Assembly: GCF_037176765.1 (NCBI RefSeq) | Contig: NC_090034.1 | Coordinates: 4,655,375-4,719,374, forward strand | Direction of reading: 5' to 3' | Origin: Anolis sagrei | Lineage: Eukaryota; Chordata; Lepidosauria; Squamata; Anolidae | DNA: 64,000 bases | Shown: in pieces, positions 34,119-44,701 of the stretch | How the letters are laid out: each line of letters opens with the position of its first letter | How positions within the stretch are numbered: position 1 is the first letter of the stretch | Program-made: the position numbers and the translations under genes | Notes under the pieces: generated by a model | What the model was told of the DNA's origin: nothing | Database searches by the model: none | Seen by the model: the letters and a program-made list of their open reading frames with translations, nothing else

Positions 34119-35160
34119 CCAGTCTGTTGTTCCGTGGTCAGTTCTTACTGTTGCTACTTGGTCCTTGAGGAATCTGTACAAGGACCAAGTAGCAACAGTA
34201 AGAACTGACCACGGAACAACAGACTGGTTCGAGATTGGGAAAGGCGTACGGCAAGGCTGCATCCTCTCACCCAACCTTTTCAACTTGTATGCAGAACACA
34301 TCATGCGAGGATGTGCGGGGCTGGATGAATGCAAAGCTGGGGTGAAAATTGCTGGAAGAAACATTCACAACCTCAGATATGCAGATGACACCACTCTGAT
34401 GGCCGAAAGCGAGGAGGAGCTGAGGAGCCTTCTAATCAAGGTGAAAGAAGAAAGCGCAAAAGCCGGGTTGCAGCTAAACGTCAAAAAAACCAAGATTATG
34501 GCAACAAGAATGATTGACAACTGGAAAATAGAGGGAGAAACCGTGGAGGCCGTGACAGACTTTGTATTTCTAGGCGCAAAGATTACTGCAGATGCAGACT
34601 AGCCAGGAAATCAGAGGACGCTTACTTCTTGGGAGGAGAGCAAGGTCCACTCTCGATAAAATAGTAAAGAGCAGAGACATCACACTGGCAACAAAGATCC
34701 ATTGCCTAGTCAAAGCCATGGTATTCCCTGTAGTAACCTACGGATGTGAGAGCTGGACCTTAGGGAAGGCTGAGCGAAGGAAGATCGATGCTTTTGAGCT
34801 GTGGTGTTGGAGGAAAGTTCTGAGAGTGCCTTGGACTGCGAGAAGATCCAACCAGTCCATCCTCCAGGAAATAAAGCCCGACTGCTCACTGGAGGGAAAG
34901 ATACTAGAGACAAAGTTGAAGTACTTTGGCCCCATCATGAGGAGACAGGAAAGCCTGGAGAAGACTATTATGCTGGGGAAAGTGGAAGGCAAAAGGAAGA
35001 GGGGCCGACCAAGGGCAAGATGGATGGATGGCATCCTTGAAGTGACTGGACTGACCTTGAGGGAGCTGGGGGTGGTAACGGCCGACAGGGAGCTCTGGCG
35101 TGGGCTGGTCCATGAGGTCACGAAGAGTCGGAAACGACTGAACGAATGAACAACAACAAC
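34119..35160 (+). mobile_element. BovB (RTE) LINE with 5' inverted snap-back
   Basis: Coding frames 34165-34602 and 34592-35149 give the BovB reverse transcriptase end: GVRQGCILSPNLFNLYAEHI, LRYADDTTLMAES, FPVVTYGCESWTLGKAERRK, IDAFELWCWRKVLRVPWTAR and GRPRARWMDGILEV. One frameshift separates them. It ends TCGGAAACGACTGAACGAAT and (CAA)n. The target duplication AAAGAGACAGAA is perfect (34107-34118, 35161-35172). At its 5' end a 51-bp arm, which overlaps the end of the duplication (34117-34167), is the exact reverse complement of 34179-34229. Confidence 0.95.
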
Positions 35161-35607
35161 AAAGAGACAGAATGCAAGGTCTCTCAACATAACCTCTGTG
35201 TCCATTGGGAAAAATTGCCTTCCATTGATGCGGCAGCAAAAGTGTGCATGTCCAGGTAAACCGATGAGTATTCTTGCATCTGTGGATATATTTGCAAAGC
35301 AGTCATCTGCATAGGCGTTTGAAAGCCTGCTTTAAATTGTGGGAATCTCCATACATCTTTCTCCCCTTTTTTGTAAAAATAAAGCTTTACATCTTGCTCC
35401 TGAGACTAGAGAATTGTGGGGACTTGCTGTTAGCAATTTTTTCAATACACTTTATTTGCAACCCGCCCTATCTCCCCAAGGGTGGTTTCCAGAACAAAAG
35501 TGGAAAACATTCAGTGCCGGAATTTACAAACAAAGAGGATGATTGTTGTAACAAGCTGTTTACATATATACATATATAATATGATGCTTAAACACATCTC
35601 GAAGCAA

Positions 35608-35652
35608 ATACAGTAGATTCTCGCTTATCTGACATTCTGTCTTATCCAAAGC
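35608..35652. mobile_element. Tigger/pogo-like transposon end
   Basis: ACAGTAGATTCTCGCTTATC is the terminus of a pogo-family element. A reversed relative lies at 42583-42626 (GGATAAGCGGGACTCTACTG). Only the end is present; a PLE follows directly. Confidence 0.55.
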
Positions 35653-35654
35653 TT

Positions 35655-35814
35655 ATGTATTGTCGAAGGCTTTCATGGCTGGAATCTTTAGGTTGTTGTA
35701 GGTTTTTTGGGCTGTATGGCCATGCTCTAGAAGCATTCTCTCCTGACATTTCACCTGCATATGTGGCAGGCATCCTCAGAGGTTGTTGGAAACTAGGAAA
35801 ATTTGGGTTTTTAT
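35655..35814 (-). mobile_element. PLE terminal repeat fragment
   Basis: ATTGTCGAAGGCTTTCATGG, GGGCTGTATGGCCATGCTCT and the degenerate ribozyme region (CTGACATTTCACCTGCATAT) are as in the other PLE ends of the window. Confidence 0.85.
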
Positions 35815-35935
35815 TTATTTATTTATTTATTATTTAAGCTTCTATGCCGCCACTCCCCTGGGGCTCGGAGCGGCTTACAAGAATAGTTAAAATCTAAAAA
35901 AAATTAAAAGCAGTTTAAAACAATTTAAAAACAAC
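35815..35935 (-). mobile_element. 3' tail of the older L2-type LINE at 39470-40590
   Basis: On the - strand: TGTAAGCCGCTCCGAGCCCC, GGAGTGGCGGCATAGAAGC, then (AAAT)n. The coding part of what looks like the same LINE continues at 39470 on the other side of the + strand L2, so the younger L2 split it just after the stop codon. Confidence 0.7.
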
Positions 35936-38900
35936 ACTATCAAACATTAAAATCCCTGCTCTAACTGTGTGTAACTTCTACCACCCATGTTTCCATCTGC
36001 TCCTTGGCAGCTGCTGACTTGGTTGCTAATTTTATATGTGGGTAAGGATAAATGGAATAGTGCGAGGGACCTTGAATATAGCTTAACGGGACTGAAGTAC
36101 ACCTGGAAGGATAAGCTATGGCAAAATGCAATTATAACATCGTATGTAAACCATAACGATCCCTGGTTTATTAGTATAAGCACCAAATGCGTCATGGAGG
36201 AGGGAGAGGCTTCCGTTAACCGAGGAGCCCCCATAGAAGTCGTGGTGGGGAAGGGGAGATACGGGAAAAGGAGACCTTTAATTCGGCCTAGGGACCGTGG
36301 AACAACTTTAGTAATCCCAAATCGGTCTCCTGATACGGTAAGCAGGTGTAACCAGGATGGCGGTCCCTCGGGATTGAAAGTGGTGCTGTTGAACGCCAGA
36401 TCTGTCAACGGCAAAACAACTGTCATCCAGGATTTAATCTTGGATGAGCGGGCAGATCTGGCGTGCATCACGGAAACCTGGCTGGACGAAGCTGGAGGTG
36501 TAAATCTGACCCAGCTTTGTCCACCCGGGTTCTCTGTGCAGCATCAACCGAGATCCGGAGGGCGGGGAGGCGGGGTTGCAGTAGTCTATAGAGATTCTAT
36601 TCCCCTGACCAGGACCCCCATCCCGCAGTCAACAAATTTTGAATGCGTCCACCTGAGGGTGGGTGACCGGGACAGATTAGGGATTCTGTTAGTGTACCGT
36701 CCACCTCGCTGCACTACAGTCTCCCTACCTGAGCTAGCGGGGGTAGTCTCGGACCTGGCATTGGAGTCCCAGCGGCTGCTTGTGCTGGGGGACTTCAATG
36801 TCCATGCTGAGGCTGCCCTAACGGGAGCGGCTCAGGACTTCATGTCTACCATGGCGACCTTGGGGCTGTCCCAACAAGTATCTGGCCCCACCCACAGTGC
36901 TGGACATACATTGGACTTGGTTTTCTGTCAGGGATGGGAGGAAGGTGGCGGTGTTGAGGAGTTATCCATCTCTCCGTTGCCATGGACCGACCACTTCCTG
37001 GTCAGCTTTAGACTTACTGCGCCCCTTAACCTCCGCAGAGGTGGAGGACCTATTAAATTGGTCCGCCCCAGGAGGCTTATGGATCCGGAAGGATTCCTGA
37101 TGGCTCTTGGGGATTTTCCCGCCACCGCGGTTGGTGATCCTGTTGATGCCCTGGTCGCTCTCTGGAATGGGGAGATGACCAGGGCAATAGACACGATCGC
37201 TCCAGAACGTCCCCTCTCAAGTAGCCGATCTAAACCGGCCCCTTGGTTTACTGAGGAGCTGGCGGTGCTGAAGCGAAAGAAGAGGGAACTAGAGAGCGTG
37301 TGGCGTTCGGATCCGAGCGAGTCAAACCGAACACGGTTTGTGGCCTTTTTAAGGTCATATGCCGCGGCAATAAGAGCCGCTAAGAAAATTTTCTTCGCGG
37401 CCACTATTGCGTCTGCAAAGAACCGTCCGGCTGAACTGTTCCGAGTTGTCAGAGGCCTTTTAAAACCCACCATTCAGGATGGGTGCCCTGATGACTCGGC
37501 TGTTCGCTGTGAAGCTTTTGCTCGGTTCTTTGCAGACAAAGTCGCTTTGATCCGCTCTGGACTGGACGCCGCATTAACGGCAGTCTCTGAGGATGTAACA
37601 CGAGCATCTGCTTGTCCGATTTTGATGGATTCATTTCAATTGGTTCAAACCGAGGATGTGGACAAGGTGCTTGGAGGGATGAGAGCCACCACATGCATCC
37701 TAGACCCCTGCCCATCCTGGCTTCTAAAGGAGGCCAGAGGGGGATTGGCCGAGTGGGTTAAGGTGGTGGTTAATGCCTCCCTTCGGGAAGGCATTTTTCC
37801 AGCCAGCTTAAAGCAAGCTGTGATAAAACCGCTGTTGAAGAAGCCATCGCTAGACCCCACTCAATTGGTAAACTATCGGCCTGTTTCCAATCTTCCCTTT
37901 TTGGGCAAAGTCATGGAACGTGTGGTGGCCTCACAACTCCAGGCATTCTTGGTAGACACGGATTATCTGGATCCGGCACAGTCTGGCTTTAGGCCGGGAC
38001 ATGGTACCGAGACAGCCTTGGTCGCCTTAGTGGATGATCTCCGTCGGGAGCTCGACAGGGGGAGTGTGTCCCTGTTGGTGCTACTCGACCTCTCAGCGGC
38101 CTTCGATACCGTCGACCACGGTATCCTTCTGGGACGCCTCGCGGGAATGGGTCTCGGAGGTACTGTTTTGCAGTGGCTCCGGTCATTCCTCGAGGGTCGG
38201 TCTCAGAAGGTGTCACTGGGGGACTCCTGCTCTACCCCACAACCTTTGTCTTGTGGGGTTCCTCAGGGTTCAATACTGTCCCCCATGTTGTTTAACATCT
38301 ACATGAAGCCGCTGGGTGAGATCATCCGGAGTTTCGGAGTGCGATGTCATCTGTACGCAGATGATGTCCAACTCTGTCACTCCTTCCCACCTGCTACTAA
38401 GGAGGCTGTCGAAGTCCTGAACCGGTGCTTGGCCGCTGTGACGGTCTGGATGGGGGCGAACAAATTGAAATTGAATCCAGACAAGACAGAGGTGCTCTTG
38501 GTCAGTCGCAAGGCCGAACAGGGTATAGGGTTACAGCCTGTGTTAGACGGGGTCGCACTCCCCCTGAAGACACAGGTTCGCAGTTTGGGTGTGATCCTGG
38601 ACTCATCGCTGAGCCTGGAGCCCCAGGTTTCGGCGGTGACCAGGGGAGCATTCGCACAGTTAAGACTCGTGCGCCAACTGCGACCGTACCTTGGGAAGTC
38701 TGACTTGGCCACGGTAGTCCATGCTCTGGTTACATCCCGTCTTGATTACTGCAACGCTCTCTACGTGGGGTTGCCTTTGAAGACTGCCCGGAAGCTCCAA
38801 CTAGTCCAACGGGCGGCAGCCATGGTATTAACAGGGGCTGGACGCAGGGAGCACACAACTCCTCTGCTGTTCCAGCTTCACTGGCTACCGATTAGCTACC

Positions 38901-39468
38901 GAGCCCAATTCAAAGTGCTGGTTTTGACCTTTAAAGCCCTAAACGGTTCTGGCCCTACATACCTATCCGAACGTATCTCGGCCTATCAGCCCACCAGGAC
39001 CCTTAGATCTTCAGGAGAAGCCCTTCTCTCTATCCCACCTGCTTCACAGGTGCGGCTCGTGGGAACGAGAGATAGGGCCTTTTCTGTGGTGGCCCCCCGG
39101 CTTTGGAATGCCCTCCCTACTGAATTAAGATCAGCCACCTCGCTAATGGCATTTAGGAAAAAACTAAAAACCTGGTTATTTCAGCAAGTCTTCAATTGAC
39201 CTTCGATGTGATGTTTTATCTGACCATGGATTAGCAATCAAGATAACGAATTTGGATGATGATTTTAACTATGAGATGTCCCGATCTGTATTGGTGGCCC
39301 AATACTGTGTATGTTTTTTGTATGTATTTTTAATTTTAATTTTATATGCTTAAATGAATTGTATATTTTAACATGTTGTAAACTGCAATGAGTCGCCGCA
39401 CAGGCTGAGATATTAGCGGTATACAAGCATACCAAATAAATAAATAAATAATAAATAAATAAAATAAA
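35936..39468 (+). mobile_element. L2-clade LINE, near full length
   Basis: Contains the 1070-codon frame described separately, a 3' UTR with the family motif (CAATGAGTCGCCGCACAGGC, then TATTAGCGGTATACAAGCAT) and an (AAAT)n tail ending near 39468. The 5' limit is uncertain; it follows a poly-A-rich piece of the older LINE. Confidence 0.85.
35987..39199 (+). CDS. L2-clade LINE protein, endonuclease plus reverse transcriptase, intact
   Basis: Unbroken 1070-codon frame. The first Met of the frame is at 35987, but the family-like part starts at the Met at 36194 (MEEGEASVNRG), which is the likelier start (1001 residues). From about residue 129 an apurinic-type endonuclease follows: LKVVLLNARSVNGK, CITETWLDEAGG, LVLGDFNVHAEA, GHTLDLVFCQG and PWTDHFLV. 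The reverse transcriptase runs from about residue 600: SGFRPGHGTETALV (about 666), DLSAAFDTVDHGILL, GVPQGSILSPMLFNIYM, and the active site HLYADDVQL (about 789). The C-terminus has LHWLPISYRAQFKVLVL and RAFSVVAPRLWNALP, ending KLKTWLFQQVFN. It would nick DNA and copy its RNA into the target. Lack of stops suggests recent mobility; 5' completeness is unknown. Confidence 0.92.
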   Translation: MFPSAPWQLLTWLLILYVGKDKWNSARDLEYSLTGLKYTWKDKLWQNAIITSYVNHNDPWFISISTKCVMEEGEASVNRGAPIEVVVGKGRYGKRRPLIRPRDRGTTLVIPNRSPDTVSRCNQDGGPSGLKVVLLNARSVNGKTTVIQDLILDERADLACITETWLDEAGGVNLTQLCPPGFSVQHQPRSGGRGGGVAVVYRDSIPLTRTPIPQSTNFECVHLRVGDRDRLGILLVYRPPRCTTVSLPELAGVVSDLALESQRLLVLGDFNVHAEAALTGAAQDFMSTMATLGLSQQVSGPTHSAGHTLDLVFCQGWEEGGGVEELSISPLPWTDHFLVSFRLTAPLNLRRGGGPIKLVRPRRLMDPEGFLMALGDFPATAVGDPVDALVALWNGEMTRAIDTIAPERPLSSSRSKPAPWFTEELAVLKRKKRELESVWRSDPSESNRTRFVAFLRSYAAAIRAAKKIFFAATIASAKNRPAELFRVVRGLLKPTIQDGCPDDSAVRCEAFARFFADKVALIRSGLDAALTAVSEDVTRASACPILMDSFQLVQTEDVDKVLGGMRATTCILDPCPSWLLKEARGGLAEWVKVVVNASLREGIFPASLKQAVIKPLLKKPSLDPTQLVNYRPVSNLPFLGKVMERVVASQLQAFLVDTDYLDPAQSGFRPGHGTETALVALVDDLRRELDRGSVSLLVLLDLSAAFDTVDHGILLGRLAGMGLGGTVLQWLRSFLEGRSQKVSLGDSCSTPQPLSCGVPQGSILSPMLFNIYMKPLGEIIRSFGVRCHLYADDVQLCHSFPPATKEAVEVLNRCLAAVTVWMGANKLKLNPDKTEVLLVSRKAEQGIGLQPVLDGVALPLKTQVRSLGVILDSSLSLEPQVSAVTRGAFAQLRLVRQLRPYLGKSDLATVVHALVTSRLDYCNALYVGLPLKTARKLQLVQRAAAMVLTGAGRREHTTPLLFQLHWLPISYRAQFKVLVLTFKALNGSGPTYLSERISAYQPTRTLRSSGEALLSIPPASQVRLVGTRDRAFSVVAPRLWNALPTELRSATSLMAFRKKLKTWLFQQVFN

Positions 39469-39469
39469 A

Positions 39470-40590
39470 GCCTGTCGAAACAGGTATGTCTTACATGCCC
39501 TGCGGAAAGCTGGTAAGTCCTGCAAGGCACGGACTTCAGGTGGCAGAGTATTCCAGAGTGATGGCGCCACTGCTGTGAAGGCTCTGCGTCTGGTTGCTGT
39601 TAGATGCAAGGTCTTGACGCTGGGGACTTCCAATAGATCTTGGTCCTCAGAACGGAGGGATCTCTGGGGTTGGTAGGGGGTGAGGCGGTCCCTCAGGTAC
39701 ATCAGCCCCAGACCACGCAAGGCCTTCAAGGTGAGTACCATCCCTTTGAAAGTGATCTGGTGCTCAATTGGTAACCAATGCAGCTGCTGTCAGATTGGTG
39801 TGATGTAGCATCTCATTGGAATTCCCGCAAGAAGCCGAGCAGCTGCGTTTTGTACCAACTTGAGCTTCCGGATCACCGACAGAGGGAGGCCAATGTAGAA
39901 GGCGTTACAGTAGTCCAGTCTTGAGATGACCATGGCCTGGATCACCGTAGCTAGGTCATCCCTGGACAGGGAGGGGGCCAGCCGTCTAGCCTGCCGCAGG
40001 TGAAAGAAAGCGGTTCTGCTCACAGCGGAGACCTGGGCCTCCATCGTCAGCAGAGGGTCCAAAAGGACTCCCAGACTCTTGACCAACGATGACGGGCGTA
40101 GCGCCTCGCCATCCAGGGTGGGCAGATGGATGTCCCCACTGCCCGGTTGACCCAGCCATAGGATCTCCGTCTTTGCTGGATTCACCCTCAACCTGCTGGC
40201 ACGCAGCCATCCAGTCATGGCCTCGAGGCACTGATGGAAACAATCGGGTACAGAGTCTGGTCTGCCCTCCATCTTCAGCACCAGCTGAGTGTCATCGGTG
40301 TACTGGTAACACTCCAGCCCAAAACCTCGAACCAGCTGAGCAAGTGGTCCCATATAGATGTTAAACAACAGAGGGGAGAGAATGGCCCCCTGAGGAGGAA
40401 CCCCACAAGAGAGAGAGGGGGGACCTCTCAGAAACCAGGCCTCCCCTCTCCACTCGCTGTCCACGGTTGTGAAGGAAGGAGGGGAGCCAGTTTCAAGCTC
40501 TCCCCCTGACTCCAGCAACAGCAAGGTGGTGGGTCAAAAGATGGTGGTCGACTGTGTCCAATGCTGCTGGGAGATATATCTGTGAAAAGT
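39470..40590 (-). mobile_element. Older L2-type LINE, RT and C-terminus, broken
   Basis: - strand frames 39790-40524 and 39265-39741 read CGVPPQGAILSPLLFNIYMG, LECYQYTDDTQLVL (YTDD in place of YADD), LRASRLRVNPAKTEILWLG, DLATVIQAMVISRLDYCNAF, then SLWNTLPPEVR and ending YLFRQAF near 39470. Upstream remnants (AALDTVDHHLL) reach about 40590. Its tail is displaced to 35815-35935 by the younger L2. A different subfamily from the + strand L2 copies. Confidence 0.85.
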
Positions 40591-41860
40591 CCAGGGAGAC
40601 TGCATAGGGAAGCTGATGAGGAAACACAGCATATAAACTAAGAAAACCCAACAAATCCTATGTTCAGCAAAGGACAAGAGAGATCCTCTCACCTCTGCAG
40701 GAGTCTCCTTTCCACCTGCTACTAAGGAGGCTGTCCAGGTCCTGAACCGGTGCTTGGCCGCTGTGACAGTCTGGATGAATCCAGACAAGACAGAGGTCCT
40801 CCTGGTCAGTCGCAAGGCCGAACAGGGTATAGGGTTACAGCCTGTGTTGGATGGGGCCACACTCCCCCTGAAGGCGCAGGTTTGCAGCTTGGGTGTGATC
40901 CTGGACTCATCGCTGAGCCTGGAACCCCAGGTTTCGGCAGTGACCAGGGGAGCATTCGCACAGTTAAAACTCGTGCGCCAGCTGCGCCCGTACCTTGGGA
41001 AGTGTGACTTGGCCACGGTAGTCCACGCTCTGGTTACATCCCGCTTAGACTACTGCAACGCTCTCTACGTGGGGTTGCCCTTGAAGACTGCTCGGAAGCT
41101 TCAAATGGTCCAACGTTCGGCAGCCAGATTGCTAACAGGAGCGGCACTCAGGGAGCACACCACTCCTCTGCTGCGCCAGCTCCACTGGCTGCCAATCTGC
41201 TACCGGGCACAATGTAAGGTGCTGGCTTTAGCCTATAAAGCCCTAAACGGTTCTGGCCCCACTTACCTCTCCGAACGCATCTCCACCTATGAACCGACTA
41301 GGACATTAAGATCGTCTGGGGAGGCCCTGCTCTCGGTCCCGCCCGCATCGCAGGCGCGGTTGGCGGGGACGAGAGACAGGGCCTTCTTGGTGGTGGCCCC
41401 CCGGCTGTGGAACGCCCTACCTGTGGACATCAGACAGGCCCCCTCACTGCTGGCATTCCGGAGGAAGGTCAAGACTTGGCTTTATGAACAAGCGTTTGGC
41501 TAATTGTGCAATGAAACACAGTAAGATGGTAAAATTGATCATAGGAATTGGTATAAGGATTATGACTACGGATTCTGATTCTGATTTGTTTGCTGAGGCG
41601 CACGTTTATGATAATGATTGTTGTTGATTTGATATGTTTTGTTTTGTATAATGTGCTTTTAATTGCCTTTTTGATGTTGTTGTGTTAATCTTTACTATGT
41701 AAACCGCCTTGAGTCGCCATTTCGGCTGAGAAAGGCAGTATAGAAGTAAAGCAAATAAATAAATAAATAAATAACGTATACCATGGAGCTGTGGACAAGT
41801 CTACAGAGGGACCCCCAAACACAGACACGAATAAACATGAAAGGCACTGCAGACTTCTCT
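40591..41860 (+). mobile_element. PLE fragment split by an L2
   Basis: PLE coding sequence (GKLMRKHSI-like, then SAKDKRDPLTSAGV) runs to about 40708. It resumes at 41777 with CCATGGAGCTGTGGACAAGT, the GIY-YIG segment, after the L2 at 40709-41776. Several bases are lost at the joint and the frame is worn. Confidence 0.75.
40709..41776 (+). mobile_element. L2-clade LINE, 3' part, open frame
   Basis: Frame 40754-41503 (249 codons) covers the end of the RT region to the C-terminus, with a small deletion after VTVWM relative to the full copy. Motifs: NPDKTEVLLVSRKAEQGIGL, TSRLDYCNALYVGLPLKTAR and LHWLPICYRAQCKV, ending LKT-like KTWLYEQAFG. A 3' UTR and (AAAT)n tail end at 41776. Inserted in a PLE. 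Confidence 0.9.
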
Positions 41861-42590
41861 TGTTTGTATCCCTTTTCTCACCACTTTAATCTTTATTAAT
41901 ATTTTGTATATCATACTTGTTATCCCTTTTGAATGCTCATTTTCTTCTTTAGCCTGTTCTTTTAATATTTTCAAATTTCATTGGTTCTCTTTCCCCTAGA
42001 ATCATAGAATCCTAGATTTGGAAGAGACCTCCTGGGCCATCCAGTCCAACCCCATTCTGCCAAGAAGCAGGGATATTGCATTCAAATCACCCCTGACAGA
42101 TGGCCATCCAGCCTCTGTTTAAAAGCCTCCAAAGAAGGAGCCTCCACCACACTCCGGGGCAGAGAGTTCCACTGCTGAACGGCTCTCACAGTCAGGAAGT
42201 TCTTCCTCATGTTCAGATGGAACCTCCTTTCTTGTAGTTTGAAGCCATTGTTTCGCGTCCTAGTCTCCAGGGAAGCAGAGAACAAGCTTGCTCCCTCCCT
42301 CCCTGTGACTTCCTCTCACATATTTATACATGGCTGAGATCTTTCCTTTCCAGTTTTTGAACCATTGGTCCAGTTGGACCCAATAGAGCCATGATATATT
42401 TAATTTACCTAAGATTTCCTTAATGCTGCTCTTCTCCTTTATGTTCAATCCAATTTCCAATTTTGTCTAACTTCTTATTTTTCAACTCCTTACCCATCAC
42501 ATTTTTTTCCTGATTTTTAGGAAATTTCCCCTCCATTATAACTGGCATTATTTTAGAATTCCTTTTGATTAGGTTTTTCTTATATCTGCC
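41861..42590 (-). mobile_element. Possible L1-type LINE fragment, split by CR1
   Basis: - strand frames at 42260-42653 are Lys/Asn-rich (SWLYWVQLDQWFKNWKGK), the style of an L1 ORF2 C-terminal region. I cannot name the family firmly. A CR1 end sits in it at 41998-42333. Confidence 0.35.
41998..42333 (-). mobile_element. CR1 LINE 3' end
   Basis: On the - strand: [57 protein letters not shown], then the TTCTATGATTCT-type terminal repeat seen in reverse at 41998. 5' truncated. Confidence 0.93.
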
Positions 42591-42626
42591 GGCCCGTTTA
42601 TGTTGGATAAGCGGGACTCTACTGTA
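42583..42626. mobile_element. Tigger/pogo-like transposon end, reversed
   Basis: GTTGGATAAGCGGGACTCTA followed by CTGTA; counterpart of the end at 35608. Whether both ends belong to one scattered element is not known. Confidence 0.5.
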
Positions 42627-42775
42627 ATACGGAAAGCAAGTATGCAAAGGCATCTTTCCGCACCTTAGAGACGAACTGGGAGAACAACGTTCGTAGCATG
42701 AGCTTTAATATACTACTTTTGCTCTTCAGATACATCTATGAAGGCTTTGTTCTCTCATTCCCTAAGGTGCTACAA

Positions 42776-42913
42776 CAGTGGTTCTCAACTGATGGGTCCC
42801 CAGGTGTTTTGGCGTTCAACTCTCAGAAATCCTAACAGCTGGTAAACTGGCTGGGATTTCTGGGAGTTGTTGTAGGCCAAAACATCTGGGGAGCCACAGA
42901 TAGAGAACCACTG
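42776..42913. mobile_element. Foldback hAT (Charlie-like) MITE
   Basis: Starts CAGTGGTTCTCAACTGATGG and ends AGAGAACCACTG. Flanks TGCTACAA and TGCTTGAA share six of eight bases. Same family as 15250-15384 but more diverged. Confidence 0.85.
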
Positions 42914-42995
42914 TGCTTGAAGATCTCCTTGCATGCCTGTTTTCAGTATCATTTGCTTCAAGATTCATTTGCCTCTCTTGTTCAAAGGAAACATG

Positions 42996-43490
42996 CAGGG
43001 GCGGCTCGTCCATTATGCGAAGTGAGCGGTTGCAGAACACTTTTTTTTTTTTGCCAGGGGTGCAGAGGCGCCTCTGTAAATGCCCCTCGACTGCCACTTG
43101 AGGAGCGCCCCCTCCGCTCACAACAGCCCTAGCAGTCCGGGGGGAGCCTTGGCTTTCTTGCCTCGCTGCTGGGCGATCCTTTTCCCAAAGGGGCCGGGCC
43201 CTTGAGCCTCGCCTAGCCCCTCTCGTTCCTGCTCCACCCAGCCACCGGGTGCGCGAGCAGAGCCGGCGCTCAATCGTTCTCCTCGTTCGATCCCTTTCCC
43301 ATGACCGGCTCCCTTTCCTGATCCCCCGGCACTCCACCCACCTCCTCTCCTCTCCTCTCCCCAATCTGCGGGTGGGCCAAGGGGCGGAGCCGCCGCACCT
43401 GGCCTGCTTCGGGTTCGGAGGCATGTCTGAACACCCAGGGTGCGCACCAAAAATCGACTCTTCTCCTGACTTTCTCTTCAGCCATTGGGA

Positions 43491-43524
<34 letters not shown>

Positions 43525-44133
43525 CTCCAACTGGAGGTATCTCCCACCTCCGCTCCCTCCTTTGTTTTTGCGCCTACCTTCAGGAAAGGTGGGCATCTCC
43601 ACCTCTGTGTCTCTGTCTCCGTCTCTCTCTCTCTCTCTCTCTCTCGGTCCCAATGGCTAAGAAGAAAGTCAGGAGAAGAGGTGACATGCAGGGGCGGCTC
43701 GTCCATTACGCGAAGTGAGCGGTCGCAGAACATTTTTTTTGCCAGGGGCGCAGAGGTGCCTCTGTAAATGCCCCTCGACCGCCACTTGAGGAGCGCCCCC
43801 TCAGCTCACAACAGCCCTAGCAGTCCGGGGGGAGACTCGGCTTTCTTGCCTCACTGCCAGGCGATCCTCTTCCCACACCGGGGTCTTCAGGCACGCCTCC
43901 GGACCCAAAGCGGGCCACGCAAGGGAGCAAGTCCGGCAAGTGTAGTTACTGGGATGTATAGTTCACCTACAATCAAAGAGCATTCTGAACTCCACCAATG
44001 ATGGAATTGAACCAAATATGGCACACAGAACTCCCATGACGAACAGAAAATATATATCAATGATTGGTTTGGGGGGGGGGGGGCGCCAAAATACTGTTTG
44101 CTTACCGTTGAAAATTACCTAGGGCCGCCTCTG
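42996..44133 (+). mobile_element. hAT element with duplicated 5' part
   Basis: It starts CAGGGGCGGCTCGTCC and ends GGGCCGCCTCTG, an inverted pair. The 8-bp flanks are GAAACATG (42988-42995) and GAAACGTG (44134-44141). The left 690 bp restart at 43689 with the same CAGGGGCGGCTCGTCC. Inside lies a foldback (43459-43681): arms CTTCTCCTGACTTTC...CATTGGGACC and its complement, each followed by a (GA)n/(CT)n run. The right part holds the GTTCACCTACAATC module also found in other elements here. No transposase is recognised, and the 305-codon - strand frame (42816-43733) lies across these repeats. Confidence 0.8.
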
Positions 44134-44141
44134 GAAACGTG

Positions 44142-44701
44142 GCAGCCCTGACTTCTCCATCCCATCCATTGAGAAGGAATGAGTGCATATGAACTCTTAA
44201 TGGAGAGAAATGCTGCCGCCCCACGTGCCTTTCCGAAAGTAAACCTGACAGCACGTGGGGAACAACCGCTGATGCACTGATCTGGGCTGTATTTCTCCTT
44301 CCTCCTTCCTTGGGAGGAACAAGGGATTGCCTGTAAATGGCTTGAAGCAGCCAGTTGGTGTCAAAGGCACTTGTGTGAGACCGGCAGCATGGTGCCAACC
44401 TCAGTCCGGCACGTGTGAGCAATCTAGCAAGATTTGCCTCAGGCCTCTTGGACACATGAGATGGGAAGCCTGATGGATTAGATCTATGCACATGTCTGTT
44501 GTTACTTCCCTAAGAGCCAGGACTTTCCAGCTTTCCTGCTTCATCAGCCAGTTTGAACTGTTTGCCTTGGGATTCTTTGTCCATCCCAGAACTTCTGGGA
44601 ACTTCAGACATTTCTGGAAAAGAGGTCTAAAATTCCCACCAAAGTTGTGCTAGTGTAGTATAGGGTTAGGGAGTTTTGCCGCTGCTTTTCCTGGAGGCAC
44701 C
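44142..44701. other. Intergenic, no recognised element
   Basis: About 560 bp of mixed-composition DNA without a recognised repeat or motif. Confidence 0.5.

Noticed and set aside
42816-43733. 305-codon - strand frame as a gene
   Set aside because: It crosses hAT ends, a foldback and (GA)n/(CT)n runs; low-complexity product.
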